From Mesorhizobium sp. NZP2298 (lineage in GTDB: Bacteria > Pseudomonadota > Alphaproteobacteria > Rhizobiales > Rhizobiaceae), in assembly GCF_013170825.1 (NCBI RefSeq), contig NZ_CP033365.1, positions 1,996,001 through 2,060,000 of the forward strand: a stretch of 64,000 nt of DNA, written 5' to 3'. The first letter of the stretch is position 1; each line of letters starts with the position of its first letter. Both the position numbers and the translations under genes were made by a program. Positions 1 through 9,224 of the stretch are shown here, one piece after another. Under the pieces are notes generated by a model. It was not told where the DNA came from. It searched no databases and was given only the letters and a program-made list of their open reading frames with translations.

Positions 1-1534
1 TGGCGGCGATTCCTGGGGAGCCGCGGGCGGCTTCGGGGTCAATGCCAGTATCAATGCGACGGTTACCATCGGCGGCGGCGGTGGCAAGGGCAACATCAGT
101 GGCGATGTCTCCGTTCATAACGCCATGACGATCAACACGAGTGGGGACATGAGCGCCGCGATCGTTGCCCAGTCGATCGGCGGCGGCGGCGGCAATGGCG
201 GGGCGACCAATGGCGCGACGGCCGATCTCGGCACTGAAAACGGCGTCAACGTCGCGGTCAACGTCGGTGTTGGCGGCGCGGGTGGCACAGGCAACAAATC
301 CGGTGCCGTGGATGTTACGAACTCCGCCAATCTGACCACCGACGGCGATTATTCGTCCGCCATTGTTGCCCAATCGATCGGCGGCGGCGGCGGCATGGGC
401 GGTGCAACAAACACGCAGGCGTTCCATGTCGGCGGCACCGCGGGCACGAGCGTTACCGCAAATGTCAGCATCGGCGGCAATGGCGGCGACGGCAACGATG
501 CCGCATGCGCCGCGGACGCGGGCGGTAATGCCACTTGTTTCGACGGCAAGGTCGGTGTCGCGGTCGACAATTCGGGCGAAATCCGCACCAGCGGGTTCAA
601 CTCGGTCGGCATCCTCGCCATGTCCATCGGCGGCGGCGGCGGCGGCGGCGGCTCGGCTTCGACCAAAGAGGATATCGTCGGCCCAGGCGACGCCGGGGAA
701 ACCTCGGTCGGTATCGGCGCAGCGATCGCGCTTGGAGCCGGCGGTGCCGGCAACGGCGGCACGGTTTCGGTCACCAACCGCAATCTGATCATCACAGACG
801 GCGCCGATTCCTATGGCATCAGCGCCAATTCGATCGGTGGTGGCGGCGGCGTCGGCGGCTCGTCCAGCTCCGGCGTGCTTGGTACCTACGCAATCGGCGG
901 CTCGCTCGGCGGCGCGGGTGGCAAGGGTGGCAATGGCAACCAGGTCGATGTCTCCAACTTGGCCGGCGCAACGATATGGACCAAGCAGGAGCGTTCAATC
1001 GGCATCTTCGCGCAGTCGGTCGGCGGCGGTGGCGGCGCAGGTGGTGCCGGCGAAAGCAAGGGCAAGAGCGATGGCGGTGAAGTCGCGGTAAACCTGTCGC
1101 TTGGCGGCGCGGGTGACGTCGGCGGCAATGGCGGCAAGGTCAATGTCGAAAACGGCGGCATCATTCAAACCGACAAGGCCAATTCCCACGGTATCCTGGC
1201 GCAGTCGATCGGTGGCTCCGGCGGCGTCGGCGGCGCGTCGGGCACGTCATCCAACGATTCGAAGATCGCCATCACGCTGAGCCTCGGTGGGGCTGGCGGT
1301 GCCGGCGGTAGCAGCGACAAGGTTCACGTCCAGAACTTGAAGAGCGGTTCGATCCTGACGCAAGACGACAACTCGCACGGTATCTTCGCACAGTCGGTGG
1401 GCGGCGGCGGCGGCGCGGGCGGCGCGGGCTCGACGGAGACCGGCAAGGCCGAGACGGCAGTCACCATGTATATCGGCGGCCAGGCGGCAGCGGCAGCACC
1501 GGCGGCAGGTGGTCAACAACTCCGGCAGGATTGA
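1..1534 (+). CDS. Autotransporter passenger, glycine-rich repeat region (5' partial, ends at frameshift)
   Basis: The frame is open from the first bases of the window, so the true start and signal peptide lie outside. The protein is a chain of degenerate repeats of roughly 60-75 residues, each carrying a motif of the form (I/V)xAQS(I/V)GGGGGxGG; seven copies fall in this part. Such repeats form a beta-helical passenger in very large type Va autotransporters of rhizobia. The frame stops at 1534 while the same repeat pattern continues without a gap in another frame from about 1509, so this and the next entry are one gene interrupted by a net two-base loss in G runs. Role is probably surface adhesion or aggregation; that is inference from architecture only. 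Confidence 0.75.
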   Translation, partial: GGDSWGAAGGFGVNASINATVTIGGGGGKGNISGDVSVHNAMTINTSGDMSAAIVAQSIGGGGGNGGATNGATADLGTENGVNVAVNVGVGGAGGTGNKSGAVDVTNSANLTTDGDYSSAIVAQSIGGGGGMGGATNTQAFHVGGTAGTSVTANVSIGGNGGDGNDAACAADAGGNATCFDGKVGVAVDNSGEIRTSGFNSVGILAMSIGGGGGGGGSASTKEDIVGPGDAGETSVGIGAAIALGAGGAGNGGTVSVTNRNLIITDGADSYGISANSIGGGGGVGGSSSSGVLGTYAIGGSLGGAGGKGGNGNQVDVSNLAGATIWTKQERSIGIFAQSVGGGGGAGGAGESKGKSDGGEVAVNLSLGGAGDVGGNGGKVNVENGGIIQTDKANSHGILAQSIGGSGGVGGASGTSSNDSKIAITLSLGGAGGAGGSSDKVHVQNLKSGSILTQDDNSHGIFAQSVGGGGGAGGAGSTETGKAETAVTMYIGGQAAAAAPAAGGQQLRQD

Positions 1535-4500
1535 AACGCTGGGCTATATCTCGCACGGCATTTTTGCCCAGTCGGTCGGCGGCGGCGGCGGCGCTTCGGG
1601 CGCCGCGACCGGTGCATCGGAAGCGGACATGACAATCGGTGGCGGCGCCAGCGTACCCAACGGGATTCCGATCCCGGTGATCGGCGGCCCCGACAACAAG
1701 GCCGATGGCGGCAAGGTCACCGTCACCAACGATGGCGAGATCATCACACACAAGGACGGTTCATACGGCATCTTCGCCCAGTCCATCGGCGGCGGCGGCG
1801 GTTATGGCGGAACGGTTTCGTCCGACTTCGCCGGGTCCGATTCCTTTGCCCTCAGCCTCGGCGGCAAGGGTGGCAATGGCGGCGATGGCGGCGATGTCCG
1901 GGTTGAGGTTTCCGGCTCGATCGAAACCTTTGGCGACCGCGCGCATGGCGTTGTGGCGCAGTCGGTCGGGGGCGGCGGCGGCGTGGGCGGCGATGCAAAA
2001 GGCAAAACCTCGAACGCGCTCGGCATCGGCGGCCTTGGCGGCAACGGTGGCGATGGCGGCGATGTGACCGTGATCCGCACCGGCACTATCACCACGCATG
2101 GTGTCGATGCGGTCGCCATCATCGCGCAGTCAGTCGGAGGCGGTGGCGGCATCGGCGGCGCCGGCTTCGGGCGCTTCGGGGCCACGGCGGATGGCGGCAG
2201 CGGCATCGACAACAACACCATCGGGTTCAATACGTTTGCAGGCGCCAAGGGCAATGGCGGCACGGTGACCATCGAGCAAGATGGCGCGATCGTCACTGAT
2301 GGCGAGCGGGCACATGGCATCGTGGCCCAAGCGGTCGGGGGCGGCGGCGGTCTGGCCGGCACGCTCTCCACCGGCGCCGCCGGTTCCGGCGGTGGCATCG
2401 GCGATGCGGCGGCGGCGTCGGCAACGGCCATGAGCCAGGTCTGGGTGAAGGGTGCGAGCTCCTATGCGATGTTTGGACAGAGCGCGACCGGCGACGGTGA
2501 TGCGCACGCGGTCGATCTGACCGCCGGAGACAGCCTGTTCGCGCAGGGCGCGGATTCGGTGGCCGTCTATGGTGAGAGCACGGCCAAGGGCGCAAAAGGC
2601 AACATCACCATAAACCTGAATGGCCAATACACGATCGGCGGCGCCGGTACCGGCGTCGCGGCCATGCTCGTCGGCGGCGCGAACAACACGCTGACCAACC
2701 ACAGCCTGCTCTATGCGATGGGAGCGGCGCCGACATTCGAGATTCAGGCTTCGCAGTTCCAGGCGTTCCAGACCTTCCTGCTGGCGCCAGGTCCGGTGGT
2801 GCCGACGAACGCAATCCTGGAATCCCTGCTCGACGATTTCAGCCCGCTGGCCATCACCGGCACCTCGGGTGATGACCATGTCGACAATTCGCCGCTGGGC
2901 GACACGCTCGGACGCGTCATCGGCAACATCGATCTCGGCGGCGGCAACAACAGCTTCCACAATTTCGCCGATGCCTCGATGGTCGGGCTCAAGACCATCG
3001 ATCTCGGCGGCGGGATGTACACCAATGACGGGTTGTATACAAACCAGGGCATCGGCTTGGTTGCGAAGGTCGACGTCGGCGGCGGATTTAACCAGGACGG
3101 TTCCGGCCGTTTCGTTACCGACATCGACCTCAACAACCAGACCACCGATGCTCTTGCGTTGACAGGAGCAGGCAAGTTCGATGGCACCGCGCCGCTCAAT
3201 TTCCTATCCATCGACAAGCTGTTTACCGCCTATACGATAGCCACGGGGTCTTCCATGGCGGCGAATTCGCAGATCGTGGCGACGATGCCCGTGGACCATC
3301 CGGCGGCGGGCTTCAATTTCATATTCGAGGTCGAACACGGTACCGATCTGGTACTGACCACCGACAACCAGACCTTCCTGCAACTCGCGCACGATCCGCA
3401 GTCCGGCGTCAATGATCCGGGCGTGTACCAGATGGCGCAATATCTCGATGACGTCGAGGCGTCGTCCAGCCCGGACAATCCGATGGCGCGGCTGATCAAC
3501 CTGGTGCGCTTCTTGCCAAGCAAAGCAGAAATTGGCGAGGCGTTGACCCGGCTGGCGCCGCACTATGCCGTGCATACGTTCGACATGATCAATCGCGAAA
3601 CCGACATGATGCTGGAGGCGGCGCGCGAGTGCACCGGCGTGCCAGCCTACAAGAACGCTGATGGCCGCTGCATCTGGGCGTCGATCAGCCCGCAGGCCGA
3701 GTACAGCCGCGATGCGGGTGCTGGAACCACAAGCCGCGATGACGTCTTGAAGACGATGTCGCTTGGCGGCATCGGCGAGGTCGGCCAGAACTGGTCGCTC
3801 GGTGCCACGATCGGGCGTACAGAGTTCGATTCCAAGATCGGGTTCAACGGACAATTGCTCTCACAAACCACCGGTGAAGCCTGGCAGGCTTACGCGCTGG
3901 CCAAATACGCCAACCATAACTATTTTGCCGACTTTGCGCTTGGCGGCGGAACTGGTTCGTTCAACGGCGAACGCGACACCCATATCGATCCGGCGTTCTT
4001 CATCCCCGGCGAGACTTTGGACGGGCACTATCTGGACGCGGAAATGCTGCCGGGCATCGGCGACAGCGTTACCTACACCCAGAAAACCGCCATGTTCGGC
4101 GGCTCGGCGCGGTTCGGCGTTACCCAGCAGATGGGTGCGTTCTACCTGCAGCCTACGCTGCAGTTCGACGCGCGCTGGCTGCGCGTTTCCGGAAAGGAAG
4201 AGGGCTCGGTCGCCGCCTTCAACTTCGACGGCAGTGCAAATACATACTATTCGGCGACACCCGCGCTCGAGATCGGCACGGATATCGCGCTCAGCGATAT
4301 TGCCAGCCTTCGCCTCTACGGAAAGGCCGGAGTGGAGTTCTCCAACAAGGACTGGGAAATCGAAGGCGGTTTCGCGGCGGCGCAGAATCTGCCCGGCAAT
4401 CCCGCATTGCACTTGACGGAAACGGTCGATTCGCCGCTCTATCGGGTTGGCGCCGGGCTTGAGCTGAATGGCGTCAATGGCGTCGGCATGTCCGTCAGGT

Positions 4501-4568
4501 ACAACGGCGCCTTCGGCGAAATGGTGAAACAGAACGCAGTCAGCGCGTCTCTCAAGGTCAGCTTCTAG
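1509..4568 (+). CDS. Autotransporter, C-terminal passenger repeats plus outer-membrane beta-barrel
   Basis: This continues the preceding reading frame after the shift. Five more AQS(I/V)GGGGG repeats occupy about residues 1-300, followed by a less repetitive passenger stem (about 300-700) and a C-terminal autotransporter beta-barrel of roughly 290 residues starting near SISPQAEYSR (around residue 722). The protein ends in SLKVSF: a terminal phenylalanine after alternating residues is the usual outer-membrane assembly signal. The GTG start at 1509 is only where this frame opens; it has no signal peptide and cannot be the natural start. If the shift is real the product would not be exported; if it is a sequencing artefact, this is the end of an intact protein of well over 1500 residues. 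Confidence 0.8.
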   Translation: MVNNSGRIETLGYISHGIFAQSVGGGGGASGAATGASEADMTIGGGASVPNGIPIPVIGGPDNKADGGKVTVTNDGEIITHKDGSYGIFAQSIGGGGGYGGTVSSDFAGSDSFALSLGGKGGNGGDGGDVRVEVSGSIETFGDRAHGVVAQSVGGGGGVGGDAKGKTSNALGIGGLGGNGGDGGDVTVIRTGTITTHGVDAVAIIAQSVGGGGGIGGAGFGRFGATADGGSGIDNNTIGFNTFAGAKGNGGTVTIEQDGAIVTDGERAHGIVAQAVGGGGGLAGTLSTGAAGSGGGIGDAAAASATAMSQVWVKGASSYAMFGQSATGDGDAHAVDLTAGDSLFAQGADSVAVYGESTAKGAKGNITINLNGQYTIGGAGTGVAAMLVGGANNTLTNHSLLYAMGAAPTFEIQASQFQAFQTFLLAPGPVVPTNAILESLLDDFSPLAITGTSGDDHVDNSPLGDTLGRVIGNIDLGGGNNSFHNFADASMVGLKTIDLGGGMYTNDGLYTNQGIGLVAKVDVGGGFNQDGSGRFVTDIDLNNQTTDALALTGAGKFDGTAPLNFLSIDKLFTAYTIATGSSMAANSQIVATMPVDHPAAGFNFIFEVEHGTDLVLTTDNQTFLQLAHDPQSGVNDPGVYQMAQYLDDVEASSSPDNPMARLINLVRFLPSKAEIGEALTRLAPHYAVHTFDMINRETDMMLEAARECTGVPAYKNADGRCIWASISPQAEYSRDAGAGTTSRDDVLKTMSLGGIGEVGQNWSLGATIGRTEFDSKIGFNGQLLSQTTGEAWQAYALAKYANHNYFADFALGGGTGSFNGERDTHIDPAFFIPGETLDGHYLDAEMLPGIGDSVTYTQKTAMFGGSARFGVTQQMGAFYLQPTLQFDARWLRVSGKEEGSVAAFNFDGSANTYYSATPALEIGTDIALSDIASLRLYGKAGVEFSNKDWEIEGGFAAAQNLPGNPALHLTETVDSPLYRVGAGLELNGVNGVGMSVRYNGAFGEMVKQNAVSASLKVSF

Positions 4569-4603
4569 CTGGCCCGGGACCGAGCCGGGCGGGAGGGGTC
4601 TTG

Positions 4604-5179
4604 ATGAGGAAATACGTGTATTTCGCGGCAGTGCTGAGTGCGGCCTGCATTGTCGGTCTGCCGGCCATGGCCGCGCAGACCAAGGGTGACAAGGTGGTGG
4701 CGCCGGCCGCCGCCGATGCGCCGCAGCTGCCCGGCGGTGCATCGGCCTTGTCCGAAACCCATGGCGACTGGACGGTCAATTGCCAGATATCGGGAACAGC
4801 CAAGGTCTGCAGCCTGTCGCATCAGCAGTTCAACAAGCAGAGCAACCAGCGGCTGCTGGCGATCGAACTGTCGAGCAAGACCGGCGACGATGCGACCGGC
4901 ACGCTCGCCCTGCCGTTTGGACTGGCGCTCGCCAAGGGTGTCACCCTGACAATCGACGACCAGAAGCTGGACGGCAGCCTGGCGTTCAACACCTGCCAGG
5001 TGGTCGGCTGCCTGGTGCCTGTGGCGTTCGACGCCAATATCACGCCGCTGCTCAAGAACGGCACCACGCTGAAGATCGACGCCTTCGCGGCCGATACCGG
5101 GCAAGCAGTGAGCTTTTCCATTCCGCTCAACGGCTTCAGCGGGGCGCTCGCCCGCACAGCGGAACTCTTGTCAAACTGA
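4604..5179 (+). CDS. Invasion associated locus B (IalB) family secreted protein
   Basis: The product is a 191-residue exported protein with a clear Sec signal peptide (MRKYVYFAAVLSAAC... to about residue 24) and then an IalB-type domain. Family hallmarks are the GDWTVNCQ segment, the CSLSHQQF segment and a later conserved cysteine pair (TCQVVGCLVPV). The start is taken at ATG 4604, nine to ten bases after a GGGAGGGG ribosome site; an in-frame TTG directly upstream is less likely. The gene follows the autotransporter by 35 bp on the same strand and may be co-transcribed. IalB was named in Bartonella for erythrocyte invasion, but homologues are widespread in free-living Rhizobiales, so an envelope role is all that can be inferred. 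Confidence 0.85.
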   Translation: MRKYVYFAAVLSAACIVGLPAMAAQTKGDKVVAPAAADAPQLPGGASALSETHGDWTVNCQISGTAKVCSLSHQQFNKQSNQRLLAIELSSKTGDDATGTLALPFGLALAKGVTLTIDDQKLDGSLAFNTCQVVGCLVPVAFDANITPLLKNGTTLKIDAFAADTGQAVSFSIPLNGFSGALARTAELLSN

Positions 5180-5197
5180 CGGCTCAGGGCGGTATCT

Positions 5198-5228
5198 GAT
5201 ACACGGCGTCCAACAGGCGCCGCGTATC
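5198..5228. terminator. Hairpin between convergent genes
   Basis: An 11-bp inverted repeat with one mismatch (GATACaCGGCG / CGCCGcGTATC) and a 9-base loop sits in the 63-bp gap between the convergent IalB-like gene and coaBC. There is no long T run. It is probably a shared transcription stop or an mRNA 3'-end stabiliser. Confidence 0.5.
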
Positions 5229-5242
5229 TTATCCAATGCGCG

Positions 5243-6712
5243 TCAAACGACTGTTGTCTTCAGCCTCTCGGCAATGAGGGCGGCGAGCCGCGCCGCCACC
5301 TCGTCCTTGGTCATCTCTGGCCATTCCTCGACACCGGTCTTCGACACGATCCGCACCCGGTTGCGATCACCACCCATGACACCCGAAGGGCCGATGCCGC
5401 TCTCGTGCGACACATCGTTGGCGACGATGAAATCGGCGCCTTTCTTCCTGAGCTTGGCCTCGGCATTGCGCAAGAGATCCTGCGTCTCGGCGGCGAAGCC
5501 GACAACAAGGCCAGGCCGCTGGCTGTGATGACCGACGCCGGCAAGGATGTCGGGGTTCTCCACCATGTGCAGCACCGGCGGGCCTTCACCCGCCACCTTC
5601 TTGATTTTTTCGCCGGCCGAATTCTCGCTGCGCCAGTCGGCGACGGCGGCAACGAACACCGCGGCGTCGGCGGGCAAAAGCTGTTCGACCGCATCGCGCA
5701 TCTCCTGCGCACGTTCGACATGGATGGTCTTCACGCCGGCTGGATCGGCAATGCTCACGGGACCGGAGACGAGGTGCACATCGGCGCCGAGCCTTGCCAA
5801 TGCCGCAGCGATGGCGTGGCCCTGCTTGCCGGACGAACGGTTGGCGATATAGCGCACCGGGTCGATCGGCTCATGCGTCGGGCCGGAGGTGACGATGATC
5901 TTGCGCCCTGCCAGCGGCTTGGGGCCGGCATCGAGCAGCGCCTCGACCGCGGCGACGATCTCCAGCGGTTCGGCCATGCGGCCTTCGCCGGCCTCATTGC
6001 TCTCGGCCATCTCGCCCCTGGCCGGGCCGACAAAGGTGATGCCGTCCTTGACCAATGTCGCGCGATTGCGACGTGTTGCGGCATGCGACCACATTTTCGG
6101 GTTCATCGCCGGCGCCATCAGCACGGGCTTGTCTGTGGCGATGAGCACGGTCGAGGCAAGGTCGTTGGCGTGACCGTTGGCGAGCTTGGCCATCAGGTCT
6201 GCGGTGGCGGGCGCCACCACCAGAAGGTCGGCCTCGCGTGACAGCCTGATATGGCCGACATCATGCTCATCGTTGCGGTCGAACAGTTCGGTGAAGACAT
6301 GGTCGGCCGAGAGCGCGCCGGCGGAAAGCGTGGTGACGAATTCCTGTGCTGCCGATGTCATCACCACCCGCACCGCCGCCCCGCGCTCACGCAGCCGGCG
6401 GATCAGGTCGAGCGCCTTGTAGGCGGCAATGCCGCCACCGATGATGAGCAGGATGCGCTTGCCGGAAAGCGTGCCTCGTGGAAAGATCTTGCCTGCCGGA
6501 GAGGCCACCGGCGTCGCCGTACCGTGCGCACTGGTGAGTTCGCGAAGGGTCTTTTCGATCTGGTCGATACGGCTGGGTCCGATCTGGCCGTCGACAGCTG
6601 CCCGGATCATCACCCGTGCCTGTTCTTCCATCGAACGGTCATTTTCCGCCGCCAACCGGCGCAGCAACTCCTTGACCTCGTCATCAAGGTTGCGGATCGT
6701 GATGCTTGCCAT
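5243..6712 (-). CDS. coaBC: Bifunctional CoaBC (PPCDC / PPC synthetase) with an N-terminal FitA-like RHH domain
   Basis: CoaBC makes 4'-phosphopantetheine for coenzyme A: CoaB ligates cysteine to 4'-phosphopantothenate and CoaC decarboxylates the product using FMN. The CoaC half runs from about residue 83 (LLIIGGGIAAYKALDLI), with the VGHIRLS active-site histidine region and PAMNPKMW. The CoaB half begins near VTSGPTHEPIDPVRYI and contains NRSSGKQG and EKIKKV. The odd part is residues 1-45 (MASITIRNLDDEVKELLRRL..., then EQARVMIRAAV), which look like a complete FitA/VapB-type ribbon-helix-helix DNA-binding domain, followed by a linker of about 35 residues. The whole is one open frame of 489 residues against about 400 for usual CoaBC. 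No PIN-domain toxin gene is adjacent. It follows ubiB by 90 bp and may be the last gene of ubiE-ubiB-coaBC. Confidence 0.92.
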   Translation of the reverse strand: MASITIRNLDDEVKELLRRLAAENDRSMEEQARVMIRAAVDGQIGPSRIDQIEKTLRELTSAHGTATPVASPAGKIFPRGTLSGKRILLIIGGGIAAYKALDLIRRLRERGAAVRVVMTSAAQEFVTTLSAGALSADHVFTELFDRNDEHDVGHIRLSREADLLVVAPATADLMAKLANGHANDLASTVLIATDKPVLMAPAMNPKMWSHAATRRNRATLVKDGITFVGPARGEMAESNEAGEGRMAEPLEIVAAVEALLDAGPKPLAGRKIIVTSGPTHEPIDPVRYIANRSSGKQGHAIAAALARLGADVHLVSGPVSIADPAGVKTIHVERAQEMRDAVEQLLPADAAVFVAAVADWRSENSAGEKIKKVAGEGPPVLHMVENPDILAGVGHHSQRPGLVVGFAAETQDLLRNAEAKLRKKGADFIVANDVSHESGIGPSGVMGGDRNRVRIVSKTGVEEWPEMTKDEVAARLAALIAERLKTTVV

Positions 6713-6737
6713 CTGATTGCACTCTGCTCATCTTTAT

Positions 6738-6770
6738 CGATAGCAATGATAGCGATGCAATCAAATCGCT
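6738..6770 (-). promoter_or_regulatory. Operator-like repeats upstream of coaBC
   Basis: Two near-identical octamers, CGATAGCA (6738-6745) and TGATAGCG (6747-6754), are spaced 9 bp apart. The second overlaps an inverted repeat AGCGAT-N8-ATCGCT (6751-6770). They lie 26 to 58 bp upstream of the coaBC start. From memory, the Neisseria FitA operator uses TGCTATCA/TGATAGCA half-sites, and these octamers match that closely. Autoregulation by the fused RHH domain is an inference. Confidence 0.4.
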
Positions 6771-6802
6771 GCAAGTTGCGGACCAAGCCTCGACGGTCGG
6801 GC

Positions 6803-8377
6803 CTAAAGAATCTTCCAGGCGATATAAACCAGCGTCAGCGCGATCACCCACAGCGCCACCCGCCCGGAGCGGCTGTAGCGCGCCTCGGCCTTGCCGATGG
6901 CACGCGCCGTGGTCTCGTCGAAGCGCAGGCCGTGCTCGGCCATCAAGTCGATCTCACGCGACAACCGGTCGGTGCGCGCGGCAAGCTCGGGCGCCTGGCG
7001 GGCGAGCGTCAGCAGCGCCTTGGCGCCGTCGCGCGCGTCGATCATCATGCCGCGCGGGCCAAGGTTGCCGGCGATCCAGCCGCCGACCACCGGTTCGGCC
7101 GTCTTCCACATGTTGAAGGCCGGATCGAGTGTGCGAGCCACGCCCTCGACCACCACCATGGTCTTCTGCAGCAGGATCAGTTCAGGCCGCGTCGCCATGT
7201 CGAAGAGTTCGGTCACCTCGAACAGCAGCGTCAGAAGCTTGGCCATCGAAATGGTCTCGGCCGGCTGGCCGTGGATCGGCTCGCCAATGGCGCGGATCGC
7301 TTGCGCGAAGGCCGCGACATTGTGCTGGCGCGGCACGTAGCCGGCCTCGAAATGCACTTCGGCGACGCGCAGGTAGTCGCGCGTGATGAAGCCGTAGAGG
7401 ATTTCGGCGAGGAAGCGGCGCTCCTTCTTGCCGAGCCTGCCGGCAATCCCGAGATCGACAGCAACGATGGTGCCGTTGGCTTCGACGAACAAATTGCCGG
7501 GATGCATGTCGGCGTGGAAGAAGCCGTCGCGCAAAGTATGACGCAGGAACGACTGGATGAGGTTGGCGGCGATCGCCTTGAGGTCGTGGCCGGCGGCTTC
7601 GAGGCCCGCGATGTTGTTCATCTTGACGCCGTCGACCCATTCCATGGTCAGCACGTCGCGGCCGGTGCGTTCCCAGTCGACGGATGGCACGCGAAAGCCG
7701 GGATCGTCCTTCGTGTTCTCACCAAGTTCGGAGAGTGCCGCCGCCTCGAGGCGCAGGTCCATTTCGATCTTGGTGGTCTGCGCCAGCGTCTCGGTGACCT
7801 CGACGGGCCGCAGCCGGCGTGAGGAGGGGATGTACTTCTCCTGCAGGCGAGCGGCGAGGAAATAGCTTTCGAGATCCTGGAAGAAGCGGCGGCGCACGCC
7901 GGGCCGGATCACTTTCACCGCCACCTTGGTCGCGGCGCCGTCATGGATGGTTTCGGCGGCATGCACCTGCGCGATCGAGGCTGCGGCGACCGGGTCGCCG
8001 AACTCGGCGTAGAGATCGCCCACCTTGCGCCCGAGCGAGGCTTCGATGGCCGCGACCGCCTCGGCTTTCGGGAAGGTGTGCATCTTGTCCTGCAGCATGG
8101 CGAGATCGAGCGCCATGTCGTTGCCGACGACGTCGGGGCGCGTCGCCAGGAACTGGCCGAGCTTGACATAGGAGGGCCCGAGCCGGACCACGGCCTTGGC
8201 CAAGCGGTCGCTGCGCTCATAGTCCAGCGCGCGGCGGCGGGTGAACAGCCGCGCCAGCCGCCAGCCGAATTTCGGCAGGCCGGACAGTTCCTCGCCGGGC
8301 AAGGCGGCAACGACGCCTTCGCGCACCAGCACCCAGCCGGCCCGTACCAGCCGGAATCCTGCGCTGACCGTGCTCAT
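6803..8377 (-). CDS. ubiB: UbiB family ubiquinone biosynthesis protein (ABC1/ADCK-type atypical kinase)
   Basis: UbiB is an inner-membrane-associated atypical kinase/ATPase needed for ubiquinone synthesis; it is thought to help extract or organise polyprenyl intermediates. Seen here: the family KxGQ motif (VKLGQF, about residues 71-76), the alanine-rich loop AAASIAQVHA (131-140) replacing a P-loop, the catalytic HADMHPGNLF and VDLG segments, and a C-terminal hydrophobic helix (VALWVIALTLVYIAW). Start is placed at ATG 8377 (524 residues, the usual length); a GTG at 8413 would add 12 residues without family similarity. ubiE ends 70 bp upstream on the same strand. Confidence 0.93.
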   Translation of the reverse strand: MSTVSAGFRLVRAGWVLVREGVVAALPGEELSGLPKFGWRLARLFTRRRALDYERSDRLAKAVVRLGPSYVKLGQFLATRPDVVGNDMALDLAMLQDKMHTFPKAEAVAAIEASLGRKVGDLYAEFGDPVAAASIAQVHAAETIHDGAATKVAVKVIRPGVRRRFFQDLESYFLAARLQEKYIPSSRRLRPVEVTETLAQTTKIEMDLRLEAAALSELGENTKDDPGFRVPSVDWERTGRDVLTMEWVDGVKMNNIAGLEAAGHDLKAIAANLIQSFLRHTLRDGFFHADMHPGNLFVEANGTIVAVDLGIAGRLGKKERRFLAEILYGFITRDYLRVAEVHFEAGYVPRQHNVAAFAQAIRAIGEPIHGQPAETISMAKLLTLLFEVTELFDMATRPELILLQKTMVVVEGVARTLDPAFNMWKTAEPVVGGWIAGNLGPRGMMIDARDGAKALLTLARQAPELAARTDRLSREIDLMAEHGLRFDETTARAIGKAEARYSRSGRVALWVIALTLVYIAWKIL

Positions 8378-8447
8378 GGCTGGACCGATCCCGCCGGCTC
8401 TTCGAACCGGCACAGGCCATGGCGAGGATGGGAAATGCGGTGCAGCC

Positions 8448-9224
8448 TCAAAGCTTCCAGCCCGAATGCAGTGCCGCGATGCCGCCGGAATAGTTGCGGA
8501 AGGAAACGCGATCGAAACCGGCGCGTGAAATCATTGCCGCGAAGTTCCGCTGGTTGGGGAATTTCGCGATCGATTCAACCAGATAGGCGTAGGGTTCGCC
8601 GTCCCCGGTGACCATCTTGCCGATCTTGGGAATGGCGTTGAACGACCAGGCTTCATAGGCCTTGTCGAGCAGCGGCATCTCGACCTCGGAAAATTCGAGG
8701 CACAGGAAGCGGCCGCCTGGCTTCAGCACGCGGAACGCTTCGCTCAGCGCGACATCGATGCGCGGCACGTTGCGGATGCCGAAAGCGATGGTGTAGGCGT
8801 CGAATGTGGCATCGGCGAAGGGCAATTCCTCGGCATTGGCCTCGACGAAATCGGTGTTGCCGGACAAGCCCTTTTTCTGCGCCCGGTCGCGGCCGACGGC
8901 GAGCATCGAGCCGTTGATGTCGAGCACGGTCGCATGCGCGTTGCCATGGCTGGCGTCGACGATGCGGAAGGCGATGTCGCCGGTGCCGCCGGCCACATCC
9001 AGAACCTTCCAGCCCGCCCGCTTCGGTGGATTGAGCCATGTCACCATGGCGTCCTTCCACAGCCGGTGCAGGCCGGCCGACATGAGGTCGTTCATCAGGT
9101 CGTAGCGGTTGGCGACCTTGTGGAAAACATCGTTGACCAGGGACTGCTTCTCGCCTTCCCCCACACGCTTGAAACCATAGGAGGTTTCCATGCCGCCCGC
9201 GGCCGTGGTTCTCTCAACTGACAT
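8448..9224 (-). CDS. ubiE: Demethylmenaquinone/2-polyprenyl-6-methoxy-1,4-benzoquinol C-methyltransferase UbiE
   Basis: This is the SAM-dependent C-methyltransferase of the ubiquinone pathway. The class I methyltransferase fold is evident: motif I is [13 protein letters not shown] (residues 75-87), then [23 protein letters not shown], and the UbiE signature [34 protein letters not shown]. Its length (258) is normal for rhizobia. It is first in the ubiE-ubiB-coaBC run on the minus strand and divergent from add, with a 134-bp shared upstream region in which I see no clear promoter element. Confidence 0.95.
   Translation of the reverse strand: MSVERTTAAGGMETSYGFKRVGEGEKQSLVNDVFHKVANRYDLMNDLMSAGLHRLWKDAMVTWLNPPKRAGWKVLDVAGGTGDIAFRIVDASHGNAHATVLDINGSMLAVGRDRAQKKGLSGNTDFVEANAEELPFADATFDAYTIAFGIRNVPRIDVALSEAFRVLKPGGRFLCLEFSEVEMPLLDKAYEAWSFNAIPKIGKMVTGDGEPYAYLVESIAKFPNQRNFAAMISRAGFDRVSFRNYSGGIAALHSGWKL

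Noticed and set aside
125..2400. The regular repeats looked briefly like a CRISPR or other DNA repeat array
   Set aside because: Period is about 200 bp, the repeats are degenerate at the DNA level, conserved at the protein level, and in frame; they are coding repeats.
349..2431. Long frames on both strands inside the autotransporter gene, rich in Pro, Ala and Arg
   Set aside because: They are shadows of the glycine-rich repeats: GGC codons read on the other strand or in shifted frames give Pro, Ala and Arg runs. None has a ribosome site or protein-like sequence.
5243..6712. A separate antitoxin gene ahead of a shorter coaBC
   Set aside because: There is no stop codon between the RHH region and CoaC, and no ATG at the CoaC boundary, so a single fused frame is the simpler reading; an internal GTG start cannot be fully excluded.
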